A stretch of 64,000 bases of DNA from Paenibacillus soyae (GCF_024623455.1 NZ_JANIPJ010000017.1:103594-167593); one strand, 5' to 3'. Positions 15,902 to 24,352 are shown, counted from the stretch's first letter. Numbers and translations: made by a program. Notes: generated by a model from the letters alone, not told the origin.

Positions 15902-16630
15902 TTGAAAGTTTCCTTGTTCGTGACATGCTTAAGCGACAACATCTACCCCAAGGTAACCGAAGCGATGGCGCGCCTGCTAGCGCGTCTGGGCGTCGAGGTG
16001 AGCTTCCCGCCCGGGCAAACCTGCTGCGGGCAGCCGGCCTACAACAGCGGTTATTGGAAGCAAGCCAGGGAATCGGCATTGACGCTGCTTGACGCGTTCG
16101 AAGACAGCGACTTCGTCATTTCGCCGTCCGGCTCCTGTACCGGCATGATCCACCATTACTCGAAGCTGTTCGAGAACGAGCCCGAGCAGCTGGAGAGGAC
16201 GGCCCGGCTGCAGAGCAAAAGCTACGAGTTTACGCAATTTCTCGTGAACGTGCTCGGCGTAACGGACCTGGGAGCCGTATTCCCCCGTAAGGTGACGTAT
16301 CATCCCTCCTGCCACGGCAGCCGGATTCTCGGCGTGAAGGAAGAGCCGATGCGGCTGATGAAAGACGTGCGCGGGCTCGAGCTGGTGCCGCTGCCGTTCG
16401 CCGAGGACTGCTGCGGCTTCGGCGGCACGTTCGCCGTTAAGATGGCGGATATTTCCGGCGCGATGGTGACCGAGAAGGCGGCCCACGTCCTGGAGACGGA
16501 GGCGGAGGTGCTCGTCGGACTCGACATGGCCTGCCTCATGAACATCGCGGGCAACCTTCGGTTCCGCGGCGAGAAAGTGCGAGTCATGCATCTGGCGGAA
16601 TTGCTGTACGAAGGGGTGAAGGGAGCATGA
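15902..16630 (+). CDS. lutA: lactate utilization protein A, Fe-S oxidoreductase
   Basis: 242 residues, CCG-domain protein. Two cysteine-rich motifs are visible, TCCGQPAYNSG near residue 40 and EDCCGFGGTF near 168, typical of LutA/GlpC-type subunits that carry electrons in L-lactate to pyruvate oxidation. The start is TTG at 15902 (KVSLFVTCL follows, as in B. subtilis LutA), with AGGTG 6 bases upstream; the GTG at 15893 lies within the ribosome site. Its stop overlaps lutB by ATGA. Confidence 0.93.
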   Translation: MKVSLFVTCLSDNIYPKVTEAMARLLARLGVEVSFPPGQTCCGQPAYNSGYWKQARESALTLLDAFEDSDFVISPSGSCTGMIHHYSKLFENEPEQLERTARLQSKSYEFTQFLVNVLGVTDLGAVFPRKVTYHPSCHGSRILGVKEEPMRLMKDVRGLELVPLPFAEDCCGFGGTFAVKMADISGAMVTEKAAHVLETEAEVLVGLDMACLMNIAGNLRFRGEKVRVMHLAELLYEGVKGA

Positions 16631-18147
16631 GCGGTCCGGTAAAAGGCGGCGCGACGGTCAAAGCGCGAGCGGAGCTGGCGCTGAACGACGAGTTTCTGCG
16701 CAAAGCGGTCCGTTTCACGACGGAGCGTCTGCGGAACGGCAAGAAAAAGGCGTCCGAGGAGCACGGCAACTGGGAAGAATGGCGGGAGCGCGGCCGGCAG
16801 ATCCGGCTTCATACGATCGCCCATCTGGATTATTATTTGAACTTGTTCGTGAATAACGCCCGGGCGAACGGCGTGCATGTCCATTTTGCCGAGACGGCCG
16901 AAGAAGCGGTTAAGCTGACGCTCGATATCGCGAAGCATTCGGGAGCCAGGTCCGTCGTGAAATCGAAGTCGATGGTGACGGAGGAGCTGCATCTGAATCA
17001 CGCGCTCGATTCCATCGGCGTGGAAGCGATCGAAACGGATCTTGGCGAATACATTATCCAGCTGGCTGGCGAGATGCCGTCGCATATCGTTATTCCGGCG
17101 ATTCACAAGAACAGATACCAGATCGCGGAGCTGCTTTCGAAGGAAGCGGGCTACGAGCTGCCGCCGGATACGACGGCGCTGGCCGGCTTCGTCCGCAAGA
17201 AGCTCCGGGAGAAGTTCCTCGAGGCGGACATCGGCATGACCGGCTGCAACTTCGCCATCGCGGAGACGGGCTCCATGGTGCTGTTCGAGAACGAAGGCAA
17301 CGCGCGCATGGTCAGCACCGTGCCGAAGACGCAGGTCACGCTGATGGGCATGGAACGCATCATTCCGTCCTGGTCGGACCTCGAAGTGATGGCGACGCTT
17401 CTGCCGCGCTCCGCGACGGGACAGAAGCTGACGATGTACATGTCCGGCATTACGGGCCCTCGCCGTAGCGGCGACGCGGACGGGCCGGAGGAAATGCACA
17501 TCATCATCGTCGACAACGGACGCTCCCTGCAGCTCGGCGACCCCGAGTTCCAGGAGCTGCTTAACTGCATTCGCTGCGGCGCCTGTCTGAACGCCTGCCC
17601 GGTGTACCGGCATATCGGCGGCCACGCGTACGGCAGCACGTACAGCGGCCCGATCGGCGCGGTGCTCACGCCGTCCCTGAACAAGAACATCGCGGAATGG
17701 GACGATATCGCGAACGCCTCCAGCTTGTGCGGCGCCTGCTATGAAGCGTGCCCCGTCAAAATTCCGCTGCACGACATGCTTGTCTACCTGCGCCGCCGCA
17801 AGGTAGAGAGCGGCCACGGCAACAAGCTGGAGTCGATCGGCATGCAGGGCTTCGCCTCCGTCATGGGCAGCGCGAAGCGGATGAGCGGCATCGTGAAGCT
17901 CGGCAAGCTGGGGCAGAAGCTGGTCGCGAAGGACGGCGAAATCCGGCTCAAGCTCGGCCCGCTGAAGGGCTGGAACACCTACCGCGTCACGCCGAGTCTG
18001 CCGAAGGAGGCGTTCCGCGACCAGTGGCCGACGCTAGAGAGCGAGCTGAGGAACGAGCTTCGCGAGATGAAGCCGGATATGCTGGAACGCATGAAACAAG
18101 TGGCTGAGCGGCAAAAACAAGGCGGAGGAGGGGGACATCATGGCTAA
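16627..18147 (+). CDS. lutB: lactate utilization protein B, ferredoxin-type iron-sulfur subunit
   Basis: 506 residues. An N-terminal LUD domain (MTGCNFAIAETGSMVLFENEG) is followed by two 4Fe-4S clusters: CIRCGACLNACPVY near residue 313 and CGACYEACPVKIPL near 368. It acts with LutA and LutC as a membrane-associated L-lactate oxidising complex. It overlaps lutA by 4 bases and lutC by 8, so all three should be made in fixed proportion. No lutP permease or lutR regulator is adjacent. Confidence 0.95.
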   Translation: MSGPVKGGATVKARAELALNDEFLRKAVRFTTERLRNGKKKASEEHGNWEEWRERGRQIRLHTIAHLDYYLNLFVNNARANGVHVHFAETAEEAVKLTLDIAKHSGARSVVKSKSMVTEELHLNHALDSIGVEAIETDLGEYIIQLAGEMPSHIVIPAIHKNRYQIAELLSKEAGYELPPDTTALAGFVRKKLREKFLEADIGMTGCNFAIAETGSMVLFENEGNARMVSTVPKTQVTLMGMERIIPSWSDLEVMATLLPRSATGQKLTMYMSGITGPRRSGDADGPEEMHIIIVDNGRSLQLGDPEFQELLNCIRCGACLNACPVYRHIGGHAYGSTYSGPIGAVLTPSLNKNIAEWDDIANASSLCGACYEACPVKIPLHDMLVYLRRRKVESGHGNKLESIGMQGFASVMGSAKRMSGIVKLGKLGQKLVAKDGEIRLKLGPLKGWNTYRVTPSLPKEAFRDQWPTLESELRNELREMKPDMLERMKQVAERQKQGGGGGHHG

Positions 18148-18880
18148 TCAGCAACAGGAATCGCATGCGGAGTGGCTGGCGAGGCTGGCCGAGGAGTCGA
18201 AGGCGAAGCAGGAGAAATTCATGAACGGTATCGCGAAGCGGCTCGGCCATCCGCGAATGACGTCCGCCCCCGCCCATCCTTACCGCGGCGCCCCTGACTT
18301 CTGGAAGGCGTATGAATGGACGCCGGAGGAGCGAATCCAAGGCTTCACGGACAACTTCCTGTCCGTCGGCGGTCATGTGGCTCGGCTTGAGAGCCTGGCA
18401 GACGCGGCCGCGTTCATCGCGGGCAAAGCCGAGGAGATGAGCGCCCGCACCGTCCTCCGCCAAGACGATCCCGCGCTCGCGGAGCTGCGGCTGGAGGAGA
18501 CGCTGCCTGCGGGCGCGTCCGTCTCCGTCTGGAACAGCGACGACGAGTCGCAGTGGAAAACGGTCGCCGCCGGAGCGGATTTCGGCGTCGTGCAAGCCGA
18601 TCATGCCGTCGCCTACACCGGCTCCGTGACGGTGCTGTCGGCCAGCGGCAAGGGCCGCTCCGTCAGTCTGCTGCCGACGGTGCTGTTCATCGTTATCCCC
18701 GTGGAGCGAATCAAGACGCGCCTCGGCGAGGTGCTGACGACGTTCGACGAGACGGGCCGCGAAGGCTTGCCTGCAGGCATCCATTTCATCTCGGGGCCGA
18801 GCCGCTCGTCCGATATCGAAAACGATCTGACAATCGGCGTTCACGGCCCCGGCATCGTATACGCGCTGCTGGTCGGCTAG
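18140..18880 (+). CDS. lutC: lactate utilization protein C
   Basis: 246 residues, LUD-domain protein. Recognisable family segments are VSVWNSDDE, ADFGVVQADHAVAYTGSV and the C-terminal HFISGPSRSSDIENDLTIGVHGP. Third subunit of the lactate oxidising complex. ATG at 18140 inside the end of lutB, with GGAGGAGGGGG upstream. A strong terminator lies 130 bases after the stop; the short interval between holds only an imperfect repeat of GTACTTA and no gene. Confidence 0.94.
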   Translation: MANQQQESHAEWLARLAEESKAKQEKFMNGIAKRLGHPRMTSAPAHPYRGAPDFWKAYEWTPEERIQGFTDNFLSVGGHVARLESLADAAAFIAGKAEEMSARTVLRQDDPALAELRLEETLPAGASVSVWNSDDESQWKTVAAGADFGVVQADHAVAYTGSVTVLSASGKGRSVSLLPTVLFIVIPVERIKTRLGEVLTTFDETGREGLPAGIHFISGPSRSSDIENDLTIGVHGPGIVYALLVG

Positions 18881-19010
18881 ATCATTCGTTCGGGCTTCAT
18901 CTACACGAATGCTTCCGCAGGGGCCGCGGGCTGGCGATAACGGGGTACTTAGATACGCGCAGGCTGACAATAACGATCAACGGTGTACTTACTTGGCGTT
19001 CTCCATAGAC

Positions 19011-19060
19011 AAAAGGCAAGTCCACAGCAGCTTCAGCTGCTTGTCGGACTTGCCTTTTTC
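19011..19060. terminator. bidirectional intrinsic terminator
   Basis: Arms AAAAGGCAAGTCC and GGACTTGCCTTTTT enclosing a second small hairpin (AGCAGCTTCAGCTGCT). It lies between convergent lutC and the J-like gene and has U-tracts in both directions. Confidence 0.88.
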
Positions 19061-19083
19061 GGTGTGCTCTCGGGCGCGCGCCA

Positions 19084-19980
19084 CTACTCAGGCGTGGATG
19101 CCAAATACTCCTGAATGAACTTCACCGCGTTCTCCGGATGCGGCGCGTCTACGCGAATGCCCACGACCATCTCTTTCTTCATGAGCGGCAAGTCGTCGAA
19201 CAGCTTCGTGTCCGTCAGGTCGATGCCGTAGACGACCGGAGCCGGGTCGTCTTCCGTCTGATGCTTCATCGCTTTATCGCCGGCTGCCGCTTCCGCGAGC
19301 TCCGGAATGTCCTCGAGCTTCTTCAGCGCGCCTTGCCCGCCCATCCACTCGAACATGAATTTGTCCATGACGTAAATATCGGGCTTCTCGGACATGACGG
19401 TGACGACGGCCTTCTGCAGGTAGGCGTATTGGTTGCCATCCTCTTGAGGCACGAATATAATGCTGGATTCCACGCGCTTCCAATCGGTGAACGTCTGAAG
19501 CATCTTCTCGTTGACCGCTTTGATGTCGCTGCCTTCCTGCTCCATGAAGAGACCCATGTAGGTAACCTCCAGATCGACTGGAGGAAGGCTCGCCAAGTAG
19601 CGTTCATGCTCCTTGTGGTCGATATAGCTGACAATGCCGTATATAATGAGTGCAATTACCGCTATGGCCCCGAACGTATGAACTTTGTAATACCGCCAGA
19701 AGTGGTCCAGCTTCTGGGCTTGGCCGGCCATGTTTTTGTATTTGCCGTATTCCTGCTCGTTGAACGCTTCCGTAAATTTCTTGTCCTCTTGCGCCAGAAT
19801 GAAACGGTAGGCTTCGGTTACCTTCGCGAAATCGCTTTCTTCGGCGGCGTCATCCGGGCCTCCGGATTTGGCGCGCGACCGTTCTCTCTTCATGAGCGTC
19901 GTGTAACGCTTCTCGACTTCGTCCTTGGGCGCGTTCTCTTCCAATCCCATGGTCTTGTAGGCTTGCTTCAGGTCTTCCAC
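19084..19980 (-). CDS. J-domain-like single-pass membrane protein
   Basis: About 298 residues. Residues 1-75 look like a J domain (LKQAYKTMGLEENAPKDEVEKRY ... split here, then FAKVTEAYRFILAQ), but the HPD motif needed to stimulate Hsp70 is absent. One membrane helix lies at ~103-120 (FGAIAVIALIIYGIVSYI), followed by an external ~175-residue domain of unknown fold. The start is GTG at 19980, with AGAGG 8 bases upstream; the GTG at 19989 overlaps that site. The cytosolic J-like part would bind a partner and the outer part sense or tether something (inference). Monocistronic. Confidence 0.72.
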   Translation of the reverse strand: MEDLKQAYKTMGLEENAPKDEVEKRYTTLMKRERSRAKSGGPDDAAEESDFAKVTEAYRFILAQEDKKFTEAFNEQEYGKYKNMAGQAQKLDHFWRYYKVHTFGAIAVIALIIYGIVSYIDHKEHERYLASLPPVDLEVTYMGLFMEQEGSDIKAVNEKMLQTFTDWKRVESSIIFVPQEDGNQYAYLQKAVVTVMSEKPDIYVMDKFMFEWMGGQGALKKLEDIPELAEAAAGDKAMKHQTEDDPAPVVYGIDLTDTKLFDDLPLMKKEMVVGIRVDAPHPENAVKFIQEYLASTPE

Positions 19981-20133
19981 GATAGTCACCTCTATTTAAT
20001 AAGAAGATCTAGCAATCTGCTATCTATTAGTATACGGGGAACACCGCGGCTAACGCAAACAGAAGGATGCGGCGCCTCGGCTCCAAATGTTACAATATGT
20101 TGAAGCTGAACGAAAAGGGGCGCTCTCGCGAAA

Positions 20134-20682
20134 ATGTTTGACCCGACCGTATTCGACAACTTGAAAGTCGCCGTAGAGAACGAGTTTTACGATTTGGACA
20201 ACCTGGACCGGATCATCGACATCACCAATCGCAGGGACCTGCTCGATATGGCGGTCATGTCCCGCGAGTTCTCGCTGTTCTTCCGACTGGCGAAGGACAG
20301 ACGGGCGGAGGCCGAGCTTGTTCTGGACACCTCGCTGCGGGACTTGGCGGCGGAGCTGCTGGAGCGGCCCGAAGAGAAGGCGGCATGCGGACTTAAGTTC
20401 CGGTTCCATCTCGAGACGCCTCTCGAAGGCGCAGAGGCGTTATGCCAGGAGATCGAACGATGTCTCATGGACATCTGGCTGCCCGAGGAGAAGCCGGCGC
20501 AGACGCTGAGCCGCTCGTACGGCGACGAGTCCGGCCGTTGCCGCAACGTCGTCGAGCTGAGGTTCGGCCGGCGCATCGGCGAAGAGCAGATGGACGACAT
20601 CCCTGAGCTGGCGAAGCATGCCGTACGTACGCTGGAAGCGCTGTGCGGACTGATGGCCGCGGAGGAGCAGGGCCTGCCGTAA
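20134..20682 (+). CDS. conserved hypothetical protein
   Basis: 182 residues, acidic, mostly helical with a central beta segment (KFRFHLETPLEG). I do not recognise the family. It has no signal peptide, membrane helix or metal motif. An AAAAGGGG ribosome site lies about 13 bases before the ATG. It stands alone between the divergent J-like gene and the riboswitch-controlled queuosine operon. Confidence 0.6.
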   Translation: MFDPTVFDNLKVAVENEFYDLDNLDRIIDITNRRDLLDMAVMSREFSLFFRLAKDRRAEAELVLDTSLRDLAAELLERPEEKAACGLKFRFHLETPLEGAEALCQEIERCLMDIWLPEEKPAQTLSRSYGDESGRCRNVVELRFGRRIGEEQMDDIPELAKHAVRTLEALCGLMAAEEQGLP

Positions 20683-20708
20683 CACTTGCTTGGGCGGAAA
20701 CTACCTAT

Positions 20709-20736
20709 TCCATTCGCCATGGGTCTGTGCTATAGT
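20709..20736 (+). promoter_or_regulatory. probable promoter of the queuosine operon
   Basis: Extended -10 TG-C-TATAGT (TATAGT 20731-20736) with a weak -35. Transcription from here would start near 20743 and run into the preQ1 aptamer about 60 bases later. Confidence 0.5.
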
Positions 20737-20806
20737 ACGAGAGAACAATTGAAGACGCAAATCCGGCTTGAACGTCCTTCCCGGCAGGGAATGGGAACGG
20801 CGGCCG

Positions 20807-20842
20807 GGAGAGGTTCGCGAACTCCCTCTATAAAAAACTAAA
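20807..20842 (+). promoter_or_regulatory. preQ1-I riboswitch aptamer
   Basis: The core AGAGG-TTCGCGAACTC-CCTCT followed by ATAAAAAACTAA matches the small preQ1 class I aptamer: P1 stem, an 11-base loop, and the A-rich tail that docks into P1. It lies upstream of queC-queD-queE-(queF), the preQ1 synthesis genes, the standard context for feedback control by preQ1. The loop reads CGCG where the B. subtilis queC aptamer has CTAG-type sequence, so the pseudoknot pairing may differ. A GC-rich element upstream (CCCGGC ... GCCGGG) could compete with P1. Confidence 0.85.
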
Positions 20843-21058
20843 ACGTAGCGGTGGCCTGTCCATATGCGCGTTGTCCAAGCTTTTTGGACAACGTCAATCA
20901 GGCATCGTCGTTTTTGTGTTCGGCGTTTCGCCGCTTCCGACGGGAGCAGGCGGGGCGCCGTTTCTTATTTGATCGAACGCGCCGGAACCGCGCTGCCATG
21001 CGCTGCCGGCGTCTACTGCGGACTTCCGTCTTCTCAAGCAACGGGAGGAGGAAACATC
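20843..21058 (+). other. leader between preQ1 aptamer and queC
   Basis: About 215 bases without a convincing gene. A strong hairpin, CGTTGTCCAA-loop-TTGGACAACG, lies at 20869-20892, and a CGGCG-TTT-CGCCG hairpin near 20931. One of these, or the hairpin plus the T-run near 20910, could be the expression platform. The queC frame stays open through much of this leader but lacks a ribosome site until 21045. Confidence 0.45.
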
Positions 21059-21730
21059 ATGTTGAAGCAAGAGAAAGCCGTCGTCGTATTCAGCGGCGGC
21101 CAAGATAGCACGACCTGCCTGTTCTGGGCATTGGAACGGTTCGCGGAAGTGGAGGCGATTACGTTCAATTACGGCCAGCGCCACAAGCTGGAGCTGGACT
21201 GCGCGGCGGAGATCGCGGCCGAGCTTGGCGTCAAGCACCATGTGCTCGACATGTCGCTCCTGAACCAGCTGGCGCCTAACGCGCTTACGCGGGGCGACAT
21301 CGCCATCGAGGAGAAGGAGGGCGAGCTGCCGACGACGTTCGTCGACGGCCGCAATCTGCTGTTCCTGTCATTCGCCGCCGTGCTCGCGAAGGGCATCGGC
21401 GCCAGACATATCGTAACGGGCGTCTGCGAGACGGATTTCAGCGGTTATCCCGACTGCCGCGACGTATTCATCAAATCGCTGAACGTGACGCTTAACCTGT
21501 CCATGGATTACAATTTCGTCATCGATACGCCGCTCATGTGGCTGAACAAAGCGGAGACGTGGGCGCTGGCGGACGAGCTCGGCGCGTTCGACTTCGTGCG
21601 GGAGCGCACGCTCACCTGCTACAACGGCGTGAAGGCGGACGGCTGCGGCGAATGCCCGGCATGCAAGCTTCGCCGCAAGGGGCTGGACGACTACGTCGCG
21701 TCGCGCGGCGCGAAGGGGGCGGAGCGCTAA
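21059..21730 (+). CDS. queC: 7-cyano-7-deazaguanine synthase
   Basis: 223 residues. An ATP-pyrophosphatase-type enzyme converting 7-carboxy-7-deazaguanine and ammonia to preQ0. PP-loop FSGGQDSTT at residues ~11-19; TGVCETDFSGYPDCRD and the C-terminal Zn site CYNGVKADGCGECPACKLR are diagnostic. The ATG at 21059 is preceded by GGGAGGAGG. It overlaps queD by one base (TAATG). Confidence 0.97.
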   Translation: MLKQEKAVVVFSGGQDSTTCLFWALERFAEVEAITFNYGQRHKLELDCAAEIAAELGVKHHVLDMSLLNQLAPNALTRGDIAIEEKEGELPTTFVDGRNLLFLSFAAVLAKGIGARHIVTGVCETDFSGYPDCRDVFIKSLNVTLNLSMDYNFVIDTPLMWLNKAETWALADELGAFDFVRERTLTCYNGVKADGCGECPACKLRRKGLDDYVASRGAKGAER

Positions 21731-22182
21731 TGCTTCAGCAAATCTACCCGTCCCCGCAGCATGACTACTGTTATGAGCTGAACAAGGATTTTCAATTCGC
21801 CGCGGCGCACTACGTGCCGTCCGAGGAAGCGGGCAAATGCCGCATGATGCACGGGCATACGTATTACGCCAACGTGACGGTGGCCGGCGACGAGCTGGAC
21901 GCGACGGGATTTCTAGTCAATTTCTCCATTATTAAAAAGCTGATCCACGACCGGTTCGACCATACGCTCCTGAACGATGACGCGGAAAGCTTCGACGCGG
22001 CGGATCCGAACCGCTTCCCGACGACGGAGGTCGTTGCGCGCACGATCTGCGATATCGTGCAGCGCTACCTGGACGGCACGGCCAACAAGCCGAGGTGTCT
22101 GCAAGTCTATCTGCGAGAGACGCCGACCAGCTATTGCGTGTACCGTCCGAAGCGGAACGGGAGGGCGGCTTCCCATGATTAA
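21730..22182 (+). CDS. queD: 6-carboxy-5,6,7,8-tetrahydropterin synthase
   Basis: 150 residues, T-fold enzyme making 6-carboxytetrahydropterin from dihydroneopterin triphosphate. Zn-ligand histidines are His27 (FAAAHYVP) and His41/His43 (HGHTYYANV); the catalytic Cys37 lies in GKCRMMHGH. FDHTLLND and PTTEVVARTI are further family motifs. The start overlaps the queC stop. Second step of the pathway to preQ0. Confidence 0.96.
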   Translation: MLQQIYPSPQHDYCYELNKDFQFAAAHYVPSEEAGKCRMMHGHTYYANVTVAGDELDATGFLVNFSIIKKLIHDRFDHTLLNDDAESFDAADPNRFPTTEVVARTICDIVQRYLDGTANKPRCLQVYLRETPTSYCVYRPKRNGRAASHD

Positions 22183-22906
22183 GGAAAGACCGATTCCCGT
22201 CCTCGAGGTGTTCGGGCCGACGGTTCAGGGCGAGGGCATGGTCATCGGACGCAAGACGATGTTCGTCCGCACGGCCGGCTGCGATTACTCCTGCTCGTGG
22301 TGCGACTCCGCCTTCACGTGGGACGGCAGCGGCAAGGACGACATCCGGCTGCTGGCCGCGTCGGACGTCATCGCGGAGCTGGAGACCATCGGCGGCGCGG
22401 CCTTCGATCACGTCACCATCTCCGGCGGCAATCCCGCGCTGCTTCCGCAGCTCGGCGGTCTGATCGACGGCCTGCACGCACGCGGCATTCAGGTCGCCCT
22501 CGAGACGCAGGGCAGCCGCTGGCAGCCTTGGTTCGCCGACATCGACGACCTGACGCTGTCGCCCAAGCCGCCAAGCTCGGGCATGTCCACTAATTGGGAG
22601 GTGCTGGACGATATCGTCCGGCGCCTCTCGGAAGCCGGACGGCGCTTCTGCATGAAGGTCGTCGTATTCGACGACGAAGATCTTGCTTACGCGAAGCTCG
22701 TGCATGAACGCTACCCGGGTATTCCGTTTTACGCGCAGGCCGGCAACGATAATCTGACCGAGACGGATCCGGCGATTATGCTGCCGTACCTTGTGGAGCG
22801 TTACGAATGGCTGATCGGCCGAACGATGGCGGACGAGACGCTGCGCGGCATCCACGTGCTGCCGCAGCTTCATACATGGGTATGGGGCAACAAGAAAGGC
22901 GTGTGA
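22175..22906 (+). CDS. queE: 7-carboxy-7-deazaguanine synthase (radical SAM)
   Basis: 243 residues. The radical-SAM cluster motif is C-x3-C-x2-C at Cys36, Cys40, Cys43 (GCDYSCSWCD), preceded by FGPTVQGEGMVIGR that binds substrate; ISGGNPALLP is the SAM-binding glycine motif. It contracts the carboxytetrahydropterin ring to 7-carboxy-7-deazaguanine. ATG at 22175 overlaps queD by 8 bases. The operon is interrupted just after it by a repeat element before queF. Confidence 0.96.
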   Translation: MIKERPIPVLEVFGPTVQGEGMVIGRKTMFVRTAGCDYSCSWCDSAFTWDGSGKDDIRLLAASDVIAELETIGGAAFDHVTISGGNPALLPQLGGLIDGLHARGIQVALETQGSRWQPWFADIDDLTLSPKPPSSGMSTNWEVLDDIVRRLSEAGRRFCMKVVVFDDEDLAYAKLVHERYPGIPFYAQAGNDNLTETDPAIMLPYLVERYEWLIGRTMADETLRGIHVLPQLHTWVWGNKKGV

Positions 22907-22912
22907 GAGGTC

Positions 22913-23192
22913 GTTCAAAAAGTCCACTTTTGATCACGAGGTATGCCACGAAGCATATTCGACATCGAATCTTGAATTCAGCCGGGACAGCTTATGCTTA
23001 CGAAGTATGTTTCCTTCGGAAACATTTGAGGTGCTCACGTAGCTCCCACTAAGCGTATGCTTACGATGCCGTTTTCTTCGAAAACGTGGACCGCTCCTCA
23101 TTCCCTAGCTTCATTCAACCTTCTACAGCGTTTTTGAAAAAAACGCAGCATCGGAAGCATCCGCTATTGTGCTGAAAAGCGGCTTTTTGAAC
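22913..23192 (+). mobile_element. MITE-like repeat element, copy 1
   Basis: A 280-base non-coding element bounded by inverted GTTCAAAAAG / CTTTTTGAAC, extended by imperfect pairing to about 25 bases. A diverged second copy is at 39038-39244. Internal hairpins: ATGTTTCC-TTC-GGAAACAT (23007-23025), CGTTTTC-TT-CGAAAACG (23070-23086), GCGTTTTT-GA-AAAAAACGC (23128-23146), and ATTCG-N4-CGAAT. It holds an internal second TATGCTTACGA-hairpin block absent from copy 2. No transposase frame and no clear target duplication. It sits between queE and queF. Confidence 0.75.
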
Positions 23193-23278
23193 TTTTATTT
23201 GTATGAGGAAATGAACGATCAATGATTATGGCGGGAGGAAGAGCCCGCGCAACCTTACGATATAGGAAGTGAGACGAC

Positions 23279-23776
23279 ATGGAAGGAAGAAACAAAGAAG
23301 AGCTGGACGGCATTACGCTGCTCGGCAACCAGGGGACGAAGTACCCGTTCAACTACGCGCCGGAGGTGCTCGAGTCGTTCGACAACAAGCATCAGGGCCG
23401 CGACTATTTCGTGAAATTTAATTGTCCGGAGTTCACGAGCCTGTGTCCGATTACGGGGCAGCCGGATTTCGCGACGATCTATATCTCCTATATTCCCGAC
23501 GTGAAGATGGTCGAAAGCAAGTCGCTGAAGCTGTATCTGTTCAGCTTCCGCAATCACGGCGACTTCCACGAGGATTGCATGAACATTATCATGAACGACC
23601 TCATCAAGCTGATGGACCCTCGTTATATCGAGGTATGGGGCAAGTTCACGCCGCGCGGCGGCATCTCTATCGATCCGTATTGCAACTGGGGCCGCCCGGG
23701 CACCAAATACGAAGCGATGGCGGAGCACCGCTTGATGAACCATGATCTGTACCCTGAGAAGGTCGACAACCGCTAG
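23279..23776 (+). CDS. queF: NADPH-dependent 7-cyano-7-deazaguanine reductase
   Basis: 165 residues, short (YkvM-type) QueF of the tunnelling fold that reduces the nitrile of preQ0 to the amine preQ1. The catalytic Cys56 and Asp63 are in FTSLCPITGQPDFA; the NADPH-binding motif is ESKSLKLYLFSFRNHGDFHE. Starts 370 bases after queE, with the repeat element between; AGGAAGTGAG precedes the ATG. The ypsA gene starts on the very next base after its stop. Confidence 0.96.
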   Translation: MEGRNKEELDGITLLGNQGTKYPFNYAPEVLESFDNKHQGRDYFVKFNCPEFTSLCPITGQPDFATIYISYIPDVKMVESKSLKLYLFSFRNHGDFHEDCMNIIMNDLIKLMDPRYIEVWGKFTPRGGISIDPYCNWGRPGTKYEAMAEHRLMNHDLYPEKVDNR

Positions 23777-24343
23777 ATGAAGAACGTGCTCATTACCGGA
23801 TACCGGGCGCACGAGCTGAACATATTCAGCCAGAAGCACAAAGGGATCGGCTATATCCAGCAAGCGATCGCGAACAAGCTGAGGCCGCTGGTCGAAGAAG
23901 GACTGGAGTGGGTCATCACGCCGGGCCAATATGGCGTCGACCTGTGGGCCTGCGAGACCGTCATCGCGATGAAAAGGCAGTATCCGGGGCTCAAGCTGTC
24001 CATTCTAACCGCTTTCGCGAATCCGGAGGAAGGCTGGAAGGACGACAAGAAGGACTACTTCCAGGGTCTCCTCCCCGGCGTCGACTACTACGCGTCCGTC
24101 TCGAAGGGCGCCTATGACGGGCCGTGGCAATTCAAAGCGAGGGACGAGCTGCTGCTGCGCAAGACGGACGGCATCATTCTGGTCTACGACGAGGACGCGG
24201 GAGAAGGAAGCCCGAAGTATATGAAGGAAATGGCGCGCAAGAAGGAGCAGCGGGGCGATTACCGGATCATCTCGATCTCCTCGGACGATATTCAGAGCAT
24301 TGCCGACGAAGAGAGCTACCGTGATCTGGACGGCGGAGCGTAA
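23777..24343 (+). CDS. ypsA: YpsA-type DUF1273 (SLOG superfamily) protein
   Basis: 188 residues. The N-terminal LITGYRAHELNIF, the GLEWVITPGQYGVDLWACE motif and LLRKTDGIILVYDEDAGEGSPKYM are those of the YpsA/DUF1273 family, a Rossmann-like SLOG fold thought to bind nucleotides or nucleotide-derived ligands. In B. subtilis the protein has been linked to cell-division control. The start codon directly abuts the queF stop, so it is cotranscribed with queuosine genes here. A terminator follows. Confidence 0.88.
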   Translation: MKNVLITGYRAHELNIFSQKHKGIGYIQQAIANKLRPLVEEGLEWVITPGQYGVDLWACETVIAMKRQYPGLKLSILTAFANPEEGWKDDKKDYFQGLLPGVDYYASVSKGAYDGPWQFKARDELLLRKTDGIILVYDEDAGEGSPKYMKEMARKKEQRGDYRIISISSDDIQSIADEESYRDLDGGA

Positions 24344-24352
24344 GGGACATAT

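Noticed and set aside
20864..21058. N-terminal extension of queC by 65 codons
   Set aside because: It reads through the riboswitch leader, has no ribosome site, and the ATG at 21059 has a perfect site and the family-standard N-terminus.
22905..23200. Target-site duplication around the repeat element
   Set aside because: No matching direct repeat is seen next to either end of either copy, so transposition is inferred only from the inverted ends and the two copies.
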